Shown: positions 17,610 through 27,450 of the stretch, one piece after another | Layout of the letters: every line of letters begins with the position of its first letter | Numbering within the stretch: the stretch's first letter is position 1 | From: Metaclostridioides mangenotii | GTDB lineage: Bacteria > Bacillota > Clostridia > Peptostreptococcales > Peptostreptococcaceae | Assembly: GCF_017873185.1 (NCBI RefSeq) | Contig: NZ_JAGGJX010000001.1 | Location: 124,001 to 188,000, forward strand | Reading direction: 5' to 3' | DNA length: 64,000 nucleotides | Notes under the pieces: generated by a model | What the model was told of the DNA's origin: nothing | Databases searched by the model: none | Seen by the model: only the letters and a program-made list of their open reading frames with translations | Made by a program: the position numbers and the translations under genes

Positions 17610-18935
17610 ATGAAGTTAGAAATTGGGCAATTTTATGTTAAAAAAATCACTTTCGGTGAGAAAACGTTTTTTAATAATGGAGAACTTACCCTAAATAAAG
17701 AAGATCTTCTAGATTTTGTTAAAAAAGATGAGAGGATAACAGAGGCTGATATTCATATCGTCAAACCTGGAGATTTGGTGAGAATTTGTCCTGTAAAAGA
17801 AGCAATTGAGCCTAGGATAAAACTAGATGGATCACCTCTATTTCCCGGTTATATAGGTGATGTAGTTCCTTGTGGTAGCGGAAAGACGCATGCACTGAAG
17901 GATTGTAGTGTTTTAGTTGTAGGTAAACACTGGGGAGGATTTCAGGATGGTTTAATAGATATGGGGGGCGAAGGTGCTAAATACACTTATTTCTCTAAGC
18001 TAAACAACATTGTGTTAGTAGCTGATACAAATGAAGATTTCGAAAAGCAAGAACAACAAAAGAAAAACGATGCGCTTAGAAGAGCTGGGCATAAATTGGC
18101 AGAGTACATTGCAAATTGTGTTAAGGATTTAACTCCAGAGGATATAGAAATCTTTGAACTTGATCCAGTTACAAAGAGAAATGATGACACAAACAAACTT
18201 CCTAGTGTAGTTTTAGTTATGCAGGGTCAATCGCAGATGGAGGAGTCTGGTTACAATGATTTGGTGTATGGATGGGATATGAATCACTTTGTACCTACTT
18301 TTTTACATCCAAATGAGATATTAGATGGTGCGCTTATTTCAGGTAGTTTTATGCCTTGCTCATCAAAATGGTCTACTTATGATATACAAAACACGCCAGT
18401 TTTAAAGAGTTTATATAGAGAGCACGGTAAAACTTTAAACTTCTTAGGGGTAATTCTATCTAACCTAAATGTATCACTAGAACAAAAAGAAAGATCGGCA
18501 ATTTTTGTAGCTCAGATAGCTAAATCACTAGGAGCTGATGGAGCTATAGTAACTGAAGAAGGATATGGAAATCCAGATGCAGACTTTGTTGGCTGTATAG
18601 TTGCTCTTGAAGATGTGGGAGTAAAAGTTGTGGGTCTTTCAAATGAATGTACTGGAAGAGACGGAAACTCACAACCATTTGTAACGTTAGATCAAAAGCT
18701 AGATGCAATAGTATCGTGTGGGAATGTTTCAGAACTTGTAGAGCTTCCTGCTATGCAAATTGTACTTGGAGAACTAGAGTCTTTAGGCAGAGATGGTTTT
18801 GCCGGCGGCTGGGCTAGCGATGAAGTGCTAGGACCTTCAGTTAGAGAAGATGGTTCAATAATAATGGAAAACAACTCAATGTTCTGTGGGGATCAAGTTT
18901 TAGGATGGTCTACAAAGACAATGAAAGAATTCTAA
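17610..18935 (+). CDS. grdI: Betaine (or sarcosine) reductase component B, GrdI
   Basis: A 441-aa paralogue of GrdE. Substrate specificity is taken from context: the next genes encode a GrdH-type selenoprotein and a BCCT (betaine/choline) transporter, so betaine is more likely than sarcosine (GrdG). Aligned with the GrdE here around the processing site, GrdI reads SGSFMPCSSKW where GrdE reads SGNCVSACDKN with equal spacing to LY-x-x-HGK; the GrdE cysteine falls on Phe and a Cys stands three residues later. ATG after GGAGG. Role: binds betaine and delivers it to GrdH. No terminator before grdH (19-base gap). Confidence 0.88.
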   Translation: MKLEIGQFYVKKITFGEKTFFNNGELTLNKEDLLDFVKKDERITEADIHIVKPGDLVRICPVKEAIEPRIKLDGSPLFPGYIGDVVPCGSGKTHALKDCSVLVVGKHWGGFQDGLIDMGGEGAKYTYFSKLNNIVLVADTNEDFEKQEQQKKNDALRRAGHKLAEYIANCVKDLTPEDIEIFELDPVTKRNDDTNKLPSVVLVMQGQSQMEESGYNDLVYGWDMNHFVPTFLHPNEILDGALISGSFMPCSSKWSTYDIQNTPVLKSLYREHGKTLNFLGVILSNLNVSLEQKERSAIFVAQIAKSLGADGAIVTEEGYGNPDADFVGCIVALEDVGVKVVGLSNECTGRDGNSQPFVTLDQKLDAIVSCGNVSELVELPAMQIVLGELESLGRDGFAGGWASDEVLGPSVREDGSIIMENNSMFCGDQVLGWSTKTMKEF

Positions 18936-18954
18936 TAGAATAGGAGGGAATTTT

Positions 18955-20265
18955 ATGAAAAAAGCAGTACTATACTTAAATCAGTTTTTTGGTCAAATAG
19001 GTGGAGAAGACAAGGCTGATTTTGAGCCAGAAATTAGAGAAGGCCTAGTTGGACCAGGCTTACAGTTAGATAAGTTGTTGGATAATACAGAGATAACTTA
19101 CACAATAATTTGTGGAGATAACTTTATGGGATCAAATACGGATGAAGCTGTAGATAGAGTACTAGGATTTCTAGAGGATAAGGAGTTTGACATCTTCTTT
19201 GCAGGTCCAGCATTTCAAGCAGGTAGATACGGCGTTGCATGTGGGCAGATATGTAAAGCTGTGAAGGATAAATTTGGAGTAGAAGTAATAACATCAATGC
19301 ACGAAGAAAATCCTGGTGTAGAAATGTTCAAAAAAGAAATGTATATACTTAAGGGTGGAAATAGCGCCGGAAAAATGAGAAAAGATTTATCTAGTATGGC
19401 CAGCCTTGGAAATAAAATACTAAATGTTCAAAAAGTGCTAGATGCAGAGACTGAAGGAATATTTGAAAGAGGTAAAAGACATCAGGTTTGGAGAGAAGAC
19501 AATGTGATGGCGGCTGATAGAGCAGTAGATATGATTGTAAAAAAACTTACAGGTCAGAACTTTGTATCTGAGTTAGAGATACCTATTATAGAGAAGGTAG
19601 ATATAGCACATGCTGTAAAAGATATCAGTAGTGCAAACGTTGCACTCGTTACAACTGGCGGAATAGTACCAGTCGATAATCCAGATAGAATTCAATCTGC
19701 ATCTGCGACAAGATGGGGAAGATACAATATATCAAACATGGATGATTTAAAATCTGGTGTATTTAAAACCATTCATGCTGGATTTGACCCAGCTGTTGCA
19801 AATGGGGATCCAGATGTAATAACTCCTATAGATGCGTTAAAAGAACATGAAAAAAGAGGTAATATCGGAAAACTACATGAATACTTTTATTCAACAGTTG
19901 GTACTGGAACAACTCAAGGTGAAGCGGTTAAAATGGCAAATGAGATGATTCCATATCTTAAAGATGCAAACGTCAATGCAATAATACTGGTTTCTACGTG
20001 AGGTACTTGTACTCGTTGCGGCGCAACGATGGTTAGAGAATTTGAAAAAGCGGGATTCCCGATTGTGCAAATGTGTAACTTAGTTCCTGTTGCTAAAACA
20101 GTCGGCGCAAATAGGATAGTAACTACAGTATCAATACCATATCCTATGGGAGACCCAACAAAGTCAAAAGAAGAGCAGTACAAACTTAGATATGATATAA
20201 TTCAAACGGCTTTAGATGCACTTACGACTGAAATTGATGAGCAGACTGTATTCAAGTACAATTAG
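18955..20265 (+). CDS. grdH: Betaine reductase component B selenoprotein GrdH (TGA 19999-20001 = Sec)
   Basis: A 436-aa selenoprotein with Sec at about residue 349 in VST-U-GTCTRCGATM, the same UxxCxxC motif as GrdB and in frame on both sides of TGA 19999-20001. It attacks betaine, releases trimethylamine and passes the carboxymethyl group to GrdA. ATG after AGGAGGG. About the same length as the GrdB here, with conserved segments such as FAGPAFQAGRYGVACG and VALVTTGGIVPVDNPDRIQ. The SECIS hairpin is nearly identical to that of grdB. It forms an operon with grdI. Confidence 0.93.
19999..20030 (+). promoter_or_regulatory. SECIS element in grdH
   Basis: A perfect stem CGTTGC/GCAACG with loop GGC at 20013-20027, same distance from the TGA as in grdB. 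Confidence 0.75.
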
Positions 20266-20292
20266 TATTTGGATATCATTAGTTATACAAAT

Positions 20293-20386
20293 AAAGGGTC
20301 ATATATCTATACAAAAATATGATTCTAATATAAATAATATTATATTATCTATTATTAGAATATCATAATAATAGATTTGACCCTTA
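20293..20386 (+). repeat. 94-base near-complete hairpin between grdH and the BCCT transporter
   Basis: Nested arms pair AAGGGTCA with TGACCCTT, ATCTAT with ATAGAT, and TATGATTCTAATA with TATTAGAATATCATA (one bulge). There is no T run, and the ribosome site of the transporter follows within about 10 bases. It could be a stabilising or translation-control structure, or a small mobile repeat. Confidence 0.7.
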
Positions 20387-20402
20387 AATAGGAGGGGTTA
20401 GT

Positions 20403-21971
20403 ATGGCAAAGAGCAATGATAAGAGTTTAAAAGCTGATAACAGAGTATTTTATACTTCGCTGATTGTTATAATACCTATATGTTTGTGGGCGATATTATC
20501 TAGTGAAAGTTTTACTAATGCTGTAAATTCAGCGTTTAATTTCTTCACGAGTAGATTTTCATGGTTGTATTTACTGTCTATGTTAATTTTTGTTGGTTTT
20601 GCTTTATGGCTTGCATTTAGTAAATTCGGAAATATTAAACTTGGGGCAAATGATTCAAAACCAGATTATAAGACTAGCTCTTGGTTTGCGTTATTGTTTG
20701 GATCGGGAATGGGAATAGGATTAGTGTTTTGGGGAGCTGCGGAGCCTATATCACACTTTCTATATCCAAAAGCAGGTATTGATCCGACAAGTGCAGAGGC
20801 AGCAGCATTTGCTATGAAATCTTCATTTCTACATTGGGGAATTCATCCATGGGCTGCATACAGTATAATTGGATTATCGCTAGCATATTTTCAGTTTAGA
20901 AAGGGTAAATCAGGTCTAATAAGTAATCTATTTGAGCCATTAATAGGGGACAGGGTCCACGGACTTCTTGGAGTAGTAATAGATACTCTAGCTGTATTTG
21001 CAACTGTAGCGGGAATAGCAACATCTTTAGGACTTGGAACACTTCAAATTAACAGTGGTCTTAGTTATATTTTCAATATAGAAAACACAATTAGATCACA
21101 GCTTATAATAATAGCTATAACAACAGTAATATTTATATGGACGGCAGTATCTGGAATAGATAAAGGAATGAAAATTTTATCTGATATAAATTTAGCGACT
21201 GCTGCTATAGTAACAGTAGTAGTACTATTGATCGGACCAACTATACAAATTATAAATGGATTTGTAGGAGGACTAGGAGGATATCTGCAAAATATTTTTG
21301 CTGATAGTATGAATATTAGTGCTTATGGAGACAACACTTGGGCAGGTAAGTGGACGATATTTTATTGGGCGTGGTGGATTGCATGGGCGCCATTTGTAGG
21401 GACTTTTATAGCTAGAATATCAAAAGGAAGAACAATAAGAGAGTTTGTTTTCGGAGTAATGATAGCACCAGCTATTGCTTCATTTATATTTTTCTCAGTA
21501 TTTGGAACACTAGGAATAGATCTATTTATGAAAGGAACAGTAACAGGCCCCCAATTAGCTGATATGACTAAGGATATATCTATAACACTGTTCTCGGTAT
21601 TATCTCACTATAGCTTAGGAACAATAATATCATTAGTTGCTATATTCTTACTGTTAACATTCTTCGTAACATCTGCAAATTCAGCAACATTTGTGCTAGG
21701 GATGTTTACGTCAAATGGGGACTTAAATCCATCAAATAAAAGAAAAATAATCCTAGGAATAACTCAATCGCTTTTAGCTATAAGTTTACTTTTAACTGGA
21801 GGATTAGAGGCTCTACAGACAGCATCTCTTTTAGCAGCATTTCCGTTTATTTTTATAATGTTTTTCGCATGTGTATCTCTGTTTAAGTCACTTAAAGAAG
21901 AAGATCTAAATGCAGTAAACGAGCAGATGTTAAAAGACAAGGCTTTAAAACGTAAAGAAGCGCAATTTTAA
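20403..21971 (+). CDS. BCCT-family betaine/choline/carnitine transporter
   Basis: A 522-aa membrane protein with about twelve hydrophobic segments and the BCCT signature region: GSGMGIGLVFWGAAEPISHF, then WGIHPWAAYSIIGL, and the Trp-rich FYWAWWIAWAPFVGTFIARISKGRT. These are the betaine-binding aromatic box and substrate-gate motifs of the family. It imports betaine as substrate for GrdI/GrdH and possibly as osmoprotectant. ATG after GGAGGGG. It is downstream of grdH, separated by the long hairpin, with a terminator after it. No long cytosolic C-terminal sensor tail is present. Confidence 0.93.
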   Translation: MAKSNDKSLKADNRVFYTSLIVIIPICLWAILSSESFTNAVNSAFNFFTSRFSWLYLLSMLIFVGFALWLAFSKFGNIKLGANDSKPDYKTSSWFALLFGSGMGIGLVFWGAAEPISHFLYPKAGIDPTSAEAAAFAMKSSFLHWGIHPWAAYSIIGLSLAYFQFRKGKSGLISNLFEPLIGDRVHGLLGVVIDTLAVFATVAGIATSLGLGTLQINSGLSYIFNIENTIRSQLIIIAITTVIFIWTAVSGIDKGMKILSDINLATAAIVTVVVLLIGPTIQIINGFVGGLGGYLQNIFADSMNISAYGDNTWAGKWTIFYWAWWIAWAPFVGTFIARISKGRTIREFVFGVMIAPAIASFIFFSVFGTLGIDLFMKGTVTGPQLADMTKDISITLFSVLSHYSLGTIISLVAIFLLLTFFVTSANSATFVLGMFTSNGDLNPSNKRKIILGITQSLLAISLLLTGGLEALQTASLLAAFPFIFIMFFACVSLFKSLKEEDLNAVNEQMLKDKALKRKEAQF

Positions 21972-22054
21972 GAAATACAATTTAAAAAGTATAATAAGCA
22001 AAAGAAATTGTAGAGGTTAAATTAAAGATTGATTAATATCTTTAGTATATTTAT

Positions 22055-22091
22055 AGAAGACTGCCTAAAAAACTGGGCAGTCTTTTTATTT
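22055..22091 (+). terminator. Terminator after the BCCT transporter
   Basis: AAGACTGCC pairs with GGGCAGTCTT, followed by T5. Confidence 0.8.
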
Positions 22092-22277
22092 ATTAGGAAT
22101 TAAAAGCTAGTTAAATATACAGATATAGAAGTCAGAATCTATACTATGTATATATTATAGAAACAAATTTAGAAAGTTTAATCTATATTTATATGGATGT
22201 ATAAAGGAAGGCCTATAGACATATATGGGTATATAAGATTTCACAAAAAAGAATAATTCATAAAAAAGAATATTTTA

Positions 22278-22309
22278 CAAAAAAATAGTGAGCATCTAGC
22301 AATGCCCAC
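22278..22309 (-). terminator. Terminator of the IMP dehydrogenase gene
   Basis: On the minus strand GTGGGCAT pairs with ATGCTCAC, followed by a T-rich tract. Confidence 0.65.
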
Positions 22310-22329
22310 CATAACAAACATGAATATTT

Positions 22330-23829
22330 TTATAAGTTTCTATTATCTTTTAATACAACATCATGTGCTCCACCTTCAACTATACTAGTAGAAGATACAA
22401 GAGTTAATTTAGCATTTTTTTGTAACTCTGGTATTGTAAGAGCGCCACAGTTACACATTGTAGATCTAACTTTGCTAAGAGTCATCATTACGTTGTCTTT
22501 TAAAGGACCAGCATAAGGAACATATGAGTCAACGCCCTCTTCAAATGAAAGTTTCTTGTCTCCGCCAAGGTCGTATCTTTGCCAGTTTCTAGCACGAGCA
22601 GAACCTTCACCCCAGTATTCTTTCATGTAGCTTCCGTTTATATTAACTTTGTTAGTTGGACTCTCATCAAATCTAGAGAAGTATCTTCCAAGCATTACAA
22701 AGTCAGAACCCATAGCAAGTGCTAAAGTTATATGGTGATCGTAAACGATACCTCCATCAGAACATATAGGAATATAAACGCCAGTTTTTTCAAAATATTC
22801 ATCTCTAGCTGCAGCTACCTCTATAATAGAACTAGCTTGTCCTCTTCCTATACCTTTTTGTTCACGAGTTATACATATAGAACCCCCGCCGATTCCAACC
22901 TTTATAAAGTCAGCACCAGCTTCAGCAAGGTATAAGAAAGCTTCTTTATCAACTACATTTCCAGCACCTACTTTTACAGTATCGCCGTATTTTTCACGTA
23001 TATAATCTATAGTTATTTTTTGCCATTCGCTGAAACCTTCAGAAGAGTCTATACAAAGTACATCTGCACCAGCTTCAACAAGGGCAGGTACACGCTCTTC
23101 AAAGTCTCTAGTGTTTATACCAGCACCAACGACATATCTTTTAGATGAGTCTAAAAGCTCAAGAGTATTTTCTTTATTTGATTCGTAGTCTTTTCTAAAT
23201 ACAATGTACATAAGTCTTCCTTCGTCATCTACTACAGGAAGAGAGTTAAGCTTGTTATCCCAGATTATATTATTAGCTTCTTTTAAAGTTATATCTTTAT
23301 TTGCGTATATTAAAGATGAAAGTGGAGTCATAAACTCAGAAACTTTTACATCTCTGCTCATACGGCTTACTCTATAATCACGGCTAGTCACGATACCTAC
23401 TAATTTACCATTTGAAGTACCATCATCAGTTATAGGCATAGTAGAGTGTCCACTGAATCTTTTTAACTCTAAAACATCTTCAAGAGTATGATCAGGAGTT
23501 AGGTTTGAATCGCTAACTACAAAGCCTGCTTTATGTGATTTAACTTTAGCGACCATAGCCGATTGGTTTTCAATTGTTTGAGAACCGTATATAAAAGATA
23601 TTCCACCTTCTTTTGCTAAAGCTATAGCCATCTTATCATCAGATACAGATTGCATTACAGCAGAAGTCAGGGGAATATTCATAGTAAGCGAAGGCTCTTC
23701 ACCTTTTTTAAATTTAACGATAGGTGTTTTTAAACTTACATTATCAGGTGTACATTTAATTGAAGAGTAACCAGGAACTAGTAAGTACTCACTAAATGTA
23801 TGTGATGGTGTAGAAAAATAAAATGCCAT
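22330..23829 (-). CDS. guaB: IMP dehydrogenase
   Basis: A 499-aa enzyme oxidising IMP to XMP with NAD+, the committed step to GMP. Visible: a CBS-pair insert (about residues 110-220), the catalytic cysteine loop [18 protein letters not shown] (Cys near residue 322), the IMP-phosphate loop CSDGGIV and the flap region RARNWQRYD in place of the Arg-Tyr dyad. The [11 protein letters not shown] form belongs to the subgroup that includes Tritrichomonas and trypanosomatid enzymes rather than the usual bacterial GPGSICTTR. ATG with AAGGAGTTG. Monocistronic, convergent with the BCCT gene, next to xpt, which supplies XMP. Confidence 0.92.
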   Translation of the reverse strand: MAFYFSTPSHTFSEYLLVPGYSSIKCTPDNVSLKTPIVKFKKGEEPSLTMNIPLTSAVMQSVSDDKMAIALAKEGGISFIYGSQTIENQSAMVAKVKSHKAGFVVSDSNLTPDHTLEDVLELKRFSGHSTMPITDDGTSNGKLVGIVTSRDYRVSRMSRDVKVSEFMTPLSSLIYANKDITLKEANNIIWDNKLNSLPVVDDEGRLMYIVFRKDYESNKENTLELLDSSKRYVVGAGINTRDFEERVPALVEAGADVLCIDSSEGFSEWQKITIDYIREKYGDTVKVGAGNVVDKEAFLYLAEAGADFIKVGIGGGSICITREQKGIGRGQASSIIEVAAARDEYFEKTGVYIPICSDGGIVYDHHITLALAMGSDFVMLGRYFSRFDESPTNKVNINGSYMKEYWGEGSARARNWQRYDLGGDKKLSFEEGVDSYVPYAGPLKDNVMMTLSKVRSTMCNCGALTIPELQKNAKLTLVSSTSIVEGGAHDVVLKDNRNL

Positions 23830-24360
23830 TTTAATATCAACTCCTTATATATTTTTTATATTATTAATTTCTAATTATATCTTGACTATAATTGTTAGTA
23901 TTTATTATAACTTATTATGATAAATTTTTATATGCTTCAACAAGGTTTTTTTTATAAAATTCGTTTTTTTACTTATTATTTTCAAAAAAATAGCAAAATA
24001 GTAGTTTTTATATAAAGTAAGAAGGCATATTAACAGACATTTAATAAAAAAAATGATAATTCGTTAGTAATTTATCAGTATATTATAATATTATTTCAAA
24101 TATTTAGTAATAAGACATATTTAGATTATATCCTATATGTAAATAAATATAATAAATTTAAGTTATATATTGTTTGGATTAATAAATACACTAATTATTG
24201 CTGAATATAAATAAAATCTACTTACACTATTATAAAACTACAAATATTAACATATATAAACAAATTTAATTGATTTATAAACCATGTTATAATAATATGT
24301 ATATATGGAATTTTTGAATTTATAATAGTATTAATAGATATATGATATTAGGAGGAAAGT
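23830..24360. other. AT-rich divergent region between guaB and xpt
   Basis: No coding frame and no recognisable purine riboswitch consensus in 530 bases. A weak promoter for xpt is possible (TTTAAT, 17 bases, TATAAT at about 24288). Confidence 0.5.
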
Positions 24361-24933
24361 ATGAAAGCCTTAGAGGAAAAAATTTTAAAAGAGGGTAGTG
24401 TGTCGGGAAATGACATACTGAAGGTAGATCGTTTTTTAAACCATCAAATAGATGTAGCATTTTTAAATGAAATAGGAATAGAATTTAAAGAAAGATTTAA
24501 AGATGTAAAGGTGGATAAAATATTTACAATAGAAGCTTCTGGAATAGCTATTGCATCTATTGTCGCTCAGTACTTTAATAATGTACCTGTAGTTTTTGCA
24601 AAAAAAGTAGAATCAAAAAACTTAGATAAAGATGTATATGAAACACAAGTATATTCTTTTACAAAAGCAAAAAATTACTCAGTAAAGACATCTAAAAAGT
24701 ACCTAAATGAAGGAGAAAACATATTAATACTCGATGATTTTCTTGCGAATGGTAGAGCGGCACTAGGGCTAATGGATATAGTAAACCAGGCTCAGGCAAA
24801 CATAGCGGGTATAGGAATAGTTATAGAAAAGGGATTCCAAGAAGGCGGACAAGTACTTAGAGACAGAGGAGTTAAACTTGAATCATTAGTTGTTGTAGAA
24901 TCAATATCTAATGGAAAAGTCACTTTTAGATAG
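24361..24933 (+). CDS. xpt: Xanthine phosphoribosyltransferase
   Basis: A 190-aa cytosolic type I phosphoribosyltransferase making XMP from xanthine and PRPP. The PRPP loop reads [15 protein letters not shown] (about residues 122-136), and N-terminal features [32 protein letters not shown] are highly typical of Xpt. ATG after AGGAGGAAAG. It is divergent from guaB, giving a small purine-salvage pair. Purine riboswitches often control xpt, but none is recognised here. A 50-base gap precedes the aldolase gene. Confidence 0.93.
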   Translation: MKALEEKILKEGSVSGNDILKVDRFLNHQIDVAFLNEIGIEFKERFKDVKVDKIFTIEASGIAIASIVAQYFNNVPVVFAKKVESKNLDKDVYETQVYSFTKAKNYSVKTSKKYLNEGENILILDDFLANGRAALGLMDIVNQAQANIAGIGIVIEKGFQEGGQVLRDRGVKLESLVVVESISNGKVTFR

Positions 24934-24983
24934 TTATAAATTGAATTAAGCTAGAATTAAATTAAATAACTTGGAGGGATAAA

Positions 24984-25634
24984 ATGAGATTTTTTATAGA
25001 CACAGCAAATGTCGACGAGATTAAAGAGGCTAACAGCTTAGGAGTTGTGTGTGGAGTTACAACGAATCCATCATTAATTGCGAAAGAAGGTAGGGATTTT
25101 GTACAAGTAGTAAAGGAAATTGCTGACATAGTAGATGGACCTATAAGTGCAGAGGTAATAAGTTTAGACCACGATGGTATGATAGCAGAGGCCGACAAGC
25201 TATCTAAAATACACAAAAATATAGTAATTAAGTTGCCGATGACAGCTGAAGGTTTGAAAGCTACAAAGGCTTTATCTCAAAAAAATATAAAGACAAATGT
25301 AACTCTTATATTCTCAGCAGCTCAAGCACTATTAGCAGCTAGAGCTGGGGCAACTTATGTAAGTCCATTTGTAGGAAGACTTGACGATATAGGACAGAAC
25401 GGTATGGGATTAATAGAAGAGATAGTTGACATATTTGATGTGAATGCTATAGAAACAGAAGTAATAGTAGCTAGTGTGAGACATCCAATTCATGTAGTAG
25501 AGGCTGCTAGACTTGGAGCAGACATTGCGACAGTTCCATACAAAGTTATAAATCAAATGATTAAGCACCCGCTTACAGATAAAGGTATAGAAAACTTTAT
25601 TAAAGATTGGGAAGGCGCTTCATTACAATTATAA
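24984..25634 (+). CDS. fsa: Fructose-6-phosphate aldolase / small transaldolase
   Basis: A 216-aa (beta/alpha)8 class I aldolase of the FSA/TalC group. Seen: [16 protein letters not shown] at the N-terminus, [13 protein letters not shown], the Schiff-base lysine in [14 protein letters not shown] (about residue 85) and the phosphate site [12 protein letters not shown]. It may act as fructose-6-phosphate aldolase or transaldolase; the two cannot be split by eye. ATG after TTGGAGGG. Terminator 25642-25690. Confidence 0.9.
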   Translation: MRFFIDTANVDEIKEANSLGVVCGVTTNPSLIAKEGRDFVQVVKEIADIVDGPISAEVISLDHDGMIAEADKLSKIHKNIVIKLPMTAEGLKATKALSQKNIKTNVTLIFSAAQALLAARAGATYVSPFVGRLDDIGQNGMGLIEEIVDIFDVNAIETEVIVASVRHPIHVVEAARLGADIATVPYKVINQMIKHPLTDKGIENFIKDWEGASLQL

Positions 25635-25641
25635 TATTAAT

Positions 25642-25690
25642 AAGACACTAAAACTTTAGGAATAGCTAATTTTGTTTTAGTGTCTTTTAT
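25642..25690 (+). terminator. Terminator after fsa
   Basis: AAGACACTAAAAC pairs with GTTTTAGTGTCTTTT; T-rich tail. Confidence 0.8.
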
Positions 25691-25740
25691 TTAGGTGAAG
25701 TCAAAAATATGTGGTTAATAATATAGTAAGGAGATTAGTT

Positions 25741-27261
25741 ATGTATAAGTTACAAAATGGATCTGATATAAGAGGAATAGCTTATCCAAACAATGAAAGG
25801 GAAGTAAACTTAACTAAAGATGTTGTTGAGAAAATATTTACAGCCTTCCATATTTGGTTAAAGAAAAAAACGAACAAAGATAAATTAAGTATTGCTATTG
25901 GCACTGATTCTAGAATAACTGGTGAAGAGTTCAGAGATATAGCTATAGATGTATTGAAAAAGAAAAACAAAGACTGTGACGTTTTAGATTGTAAAATGGC
26001 AACTACGCCTGCGATGTTTATGACGACAATTATGGATGGCTACGACTGCGATGGAGCGGTAATGATTACAGCAAGTCATCTTCCTTATTACCATAATGGG
26101 TTTAAGTTTTTTACAAAAGATGGTGGTCTGGAAAAAGGGAATATTAAGGAAATATTAGATATAGCCTCAGAGCTTATTCAAGACAAGGCAGATGATACTT
26201 TAGACAATATAAAAGGAAATATTAAAGAAGGTAAAGTGACATATCCGAAACTTATTGAAGACTATTCTCATATACTAGTTGAAAAAATAAGAGAAGGGGT
26301 TAGTTCAAAAGAAAATTACGAGAAACCTCTAGAAGGAATAAAAATATTAGTAGATGCAGGAAACGGTGCTGGAGGATTTTTTGTAGATCAAATTCTAAAT
26401 AAATTAGGAGCAGATACAACTGGAAGCCAATTTTTAGATCCAGATGGAATGTTCCCGAATCATATACCAAACCCAGAAAACAAAGAAGCTATGAAAAGCA
26501 TATGCGATTCAGTGATTAAAAACAAAAGTGATTTAGGTATAATATTTGATACAGATGTAGATAGAGCAGCATTAGTAGGAAAGGGCGGAAAACCTATCAA
26601 TAAAAATGCTCTAATAGCTCTTATCTCAAAGATCGTATTAAATGAGCATCCAAATACTACAATTGTAACAGATTCTATAACTTCAGATGGACTTACTAAA
26701 TTTATAGATAATATAGGTGGAATACACCATAGATTTAAGAGGGGTTACAAAAACGTAATCAATGAGGCTGTAAGATTAAATGAAGAAGGGAAAGAATGTC
26801 ATATAGCTATTGAGACTTCAGGCCACGCTGCATTAAAAGAAAACTACTTCTTAGACGATGGATCTTACCTAATTGCTAAAATACTTATAGAGGTAGCAAA
26901 GCTCAGATCAAATGGAATGACTGTCGACGACCTACTTAATGACTTGGAAGAAGCTAAAGAAGACGGAGAGTTTAGAATAAAAATAGATGTAGAAGATTTT
27001 AATTCTTATGCAGAAGATATTATAAAAGATTTAGAAGAACATATTTTAAATTTAGATGGTTGGAGTGTAGTTCCTAAAAATTATGAAGGAATAAGAGTAA
27101 ATTGTGACAAAGAAAACGGTGACGGATGGTTTTTACTTAGAATTTCTCTTCACGAGCCGCTTTTAGTCTTAAATATAGAATCAAATAAGATCGGTGGAAT
27201 CGATGTTATATACGCTAAACTCGTGAAATTCTTATCTAAATACAGTTTGAGTGGCTTATAA
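25741..27261 (+). CDS. Phosphomannomutase/phosphoglucomutase family protein
   Basis: A 506-aa alpha-D-phosphohexomutase. The start is ATG 25741 with AAGGAG eleven bases upstream; an in-frame GTG at 25711 lies before that site and is discarded. Motifs: catalytic phosphoserine loop ITASHLPYYHNGFKFF (Ser about 109), metal loop FDTDVDRAALV, and sugar-binding loop IETSGHAALKENYFLDDGSY. Its Ser-loop reads ASHLPYYHNG rather than the common ASHNPPEYNG. It interconverts hexose 1- and 6-phosphates, probably for cell-envelope sugars. It stands alone between two terminator-like structures. Confidence 0.9.
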   Translation: MYKLQNGSDIRGIAYPNNEREVNLTKDVVEKIFTAFHIWLKKKTNKDKLSIAIGTDSRITGEEFRDIAIDVLKKKNKDCDVLDCKMATTPAMFMTTIMDGYDCDGAVMITASHLPYYHNGFKFFTKDGGLEKGNIKEILDIASELIQDKADDTLDNIKGNIKEGKVTYPKLIEDYSHILVEKIREGVSSKENYEKPLEGIKILVDAGNGAGGFFVDQILNKLGADTTGSQFLDPDGMFPNHIPNPENKEAMKSICDSVIKNKSDLGIIFDTDVDRAALVGKGGKPINKNALIALISKIVLNEHPNTTIVTDSITSDGLTKFIDNIGGIHHRFKRGYKNVINEAVRLNEEGKECHIAIETSGHAALKENYFLDDGSYLIAKILIEVAKLRSNGMTVDDLLNDLEEAKEDGEFRIKIDVEDFNSYAEDIIKDLEEHILNLDGWSVVPKNYEGIRVNCDKENGDGWFLLRISLHEPLLVLNIESNKIGGIDVIYAKLVKFLSKYSLSGL

Positions 27262-27303
27262 AAGTTTAGTAAATCCATAAAAAACTTAATTAAAATAATA
27301 TTA

Positions 27304-27359
27304 TTACATCCCTGTTACCTGAGATTACAATTTTGTAAACTCAGGTAACAGGGATGTAA
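27304..27359. repeat. 56-base almost perfect palindrome
   Basis: The left arm TTACATCCCTGTTACCTGAG (27304-27323) is perfectly repeated in reverse at 27340-27359, with an inner TTACAA/TTGTAA stem and one A-A mismatch: about 26 pairs around a two-base centre. No T tract follows, so it is not a standard terminator. It lies about 90 bases before the next start codon. Confidence 0.85.
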
Positions 27360-27450
27360 CTGTAAATAGAGATTCACTATGTTATTATATGGGTATAAGA
27401 TAAATAAGCAATTATAACTATATTAAATAATGAAAAAGGGAGTGAATCTT

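Larger units (their letters stand above)
21972..22329. other. Intergenic region with two terminators
   Basis: Between the convergent BCCT and IMP dehydrogenase genes. Apart from the two terminators listed separately, I see only AT-rich DNA (22092-22277) and no coding signal. Confidence 0.6.

Noticed and set aside
24100-24360. Purine riboswitch upstream of xpt
   Set aside because: I searched for the conserved loops of the aptamer (TATAATCC, TTTCTACC and similar) and did not see them.
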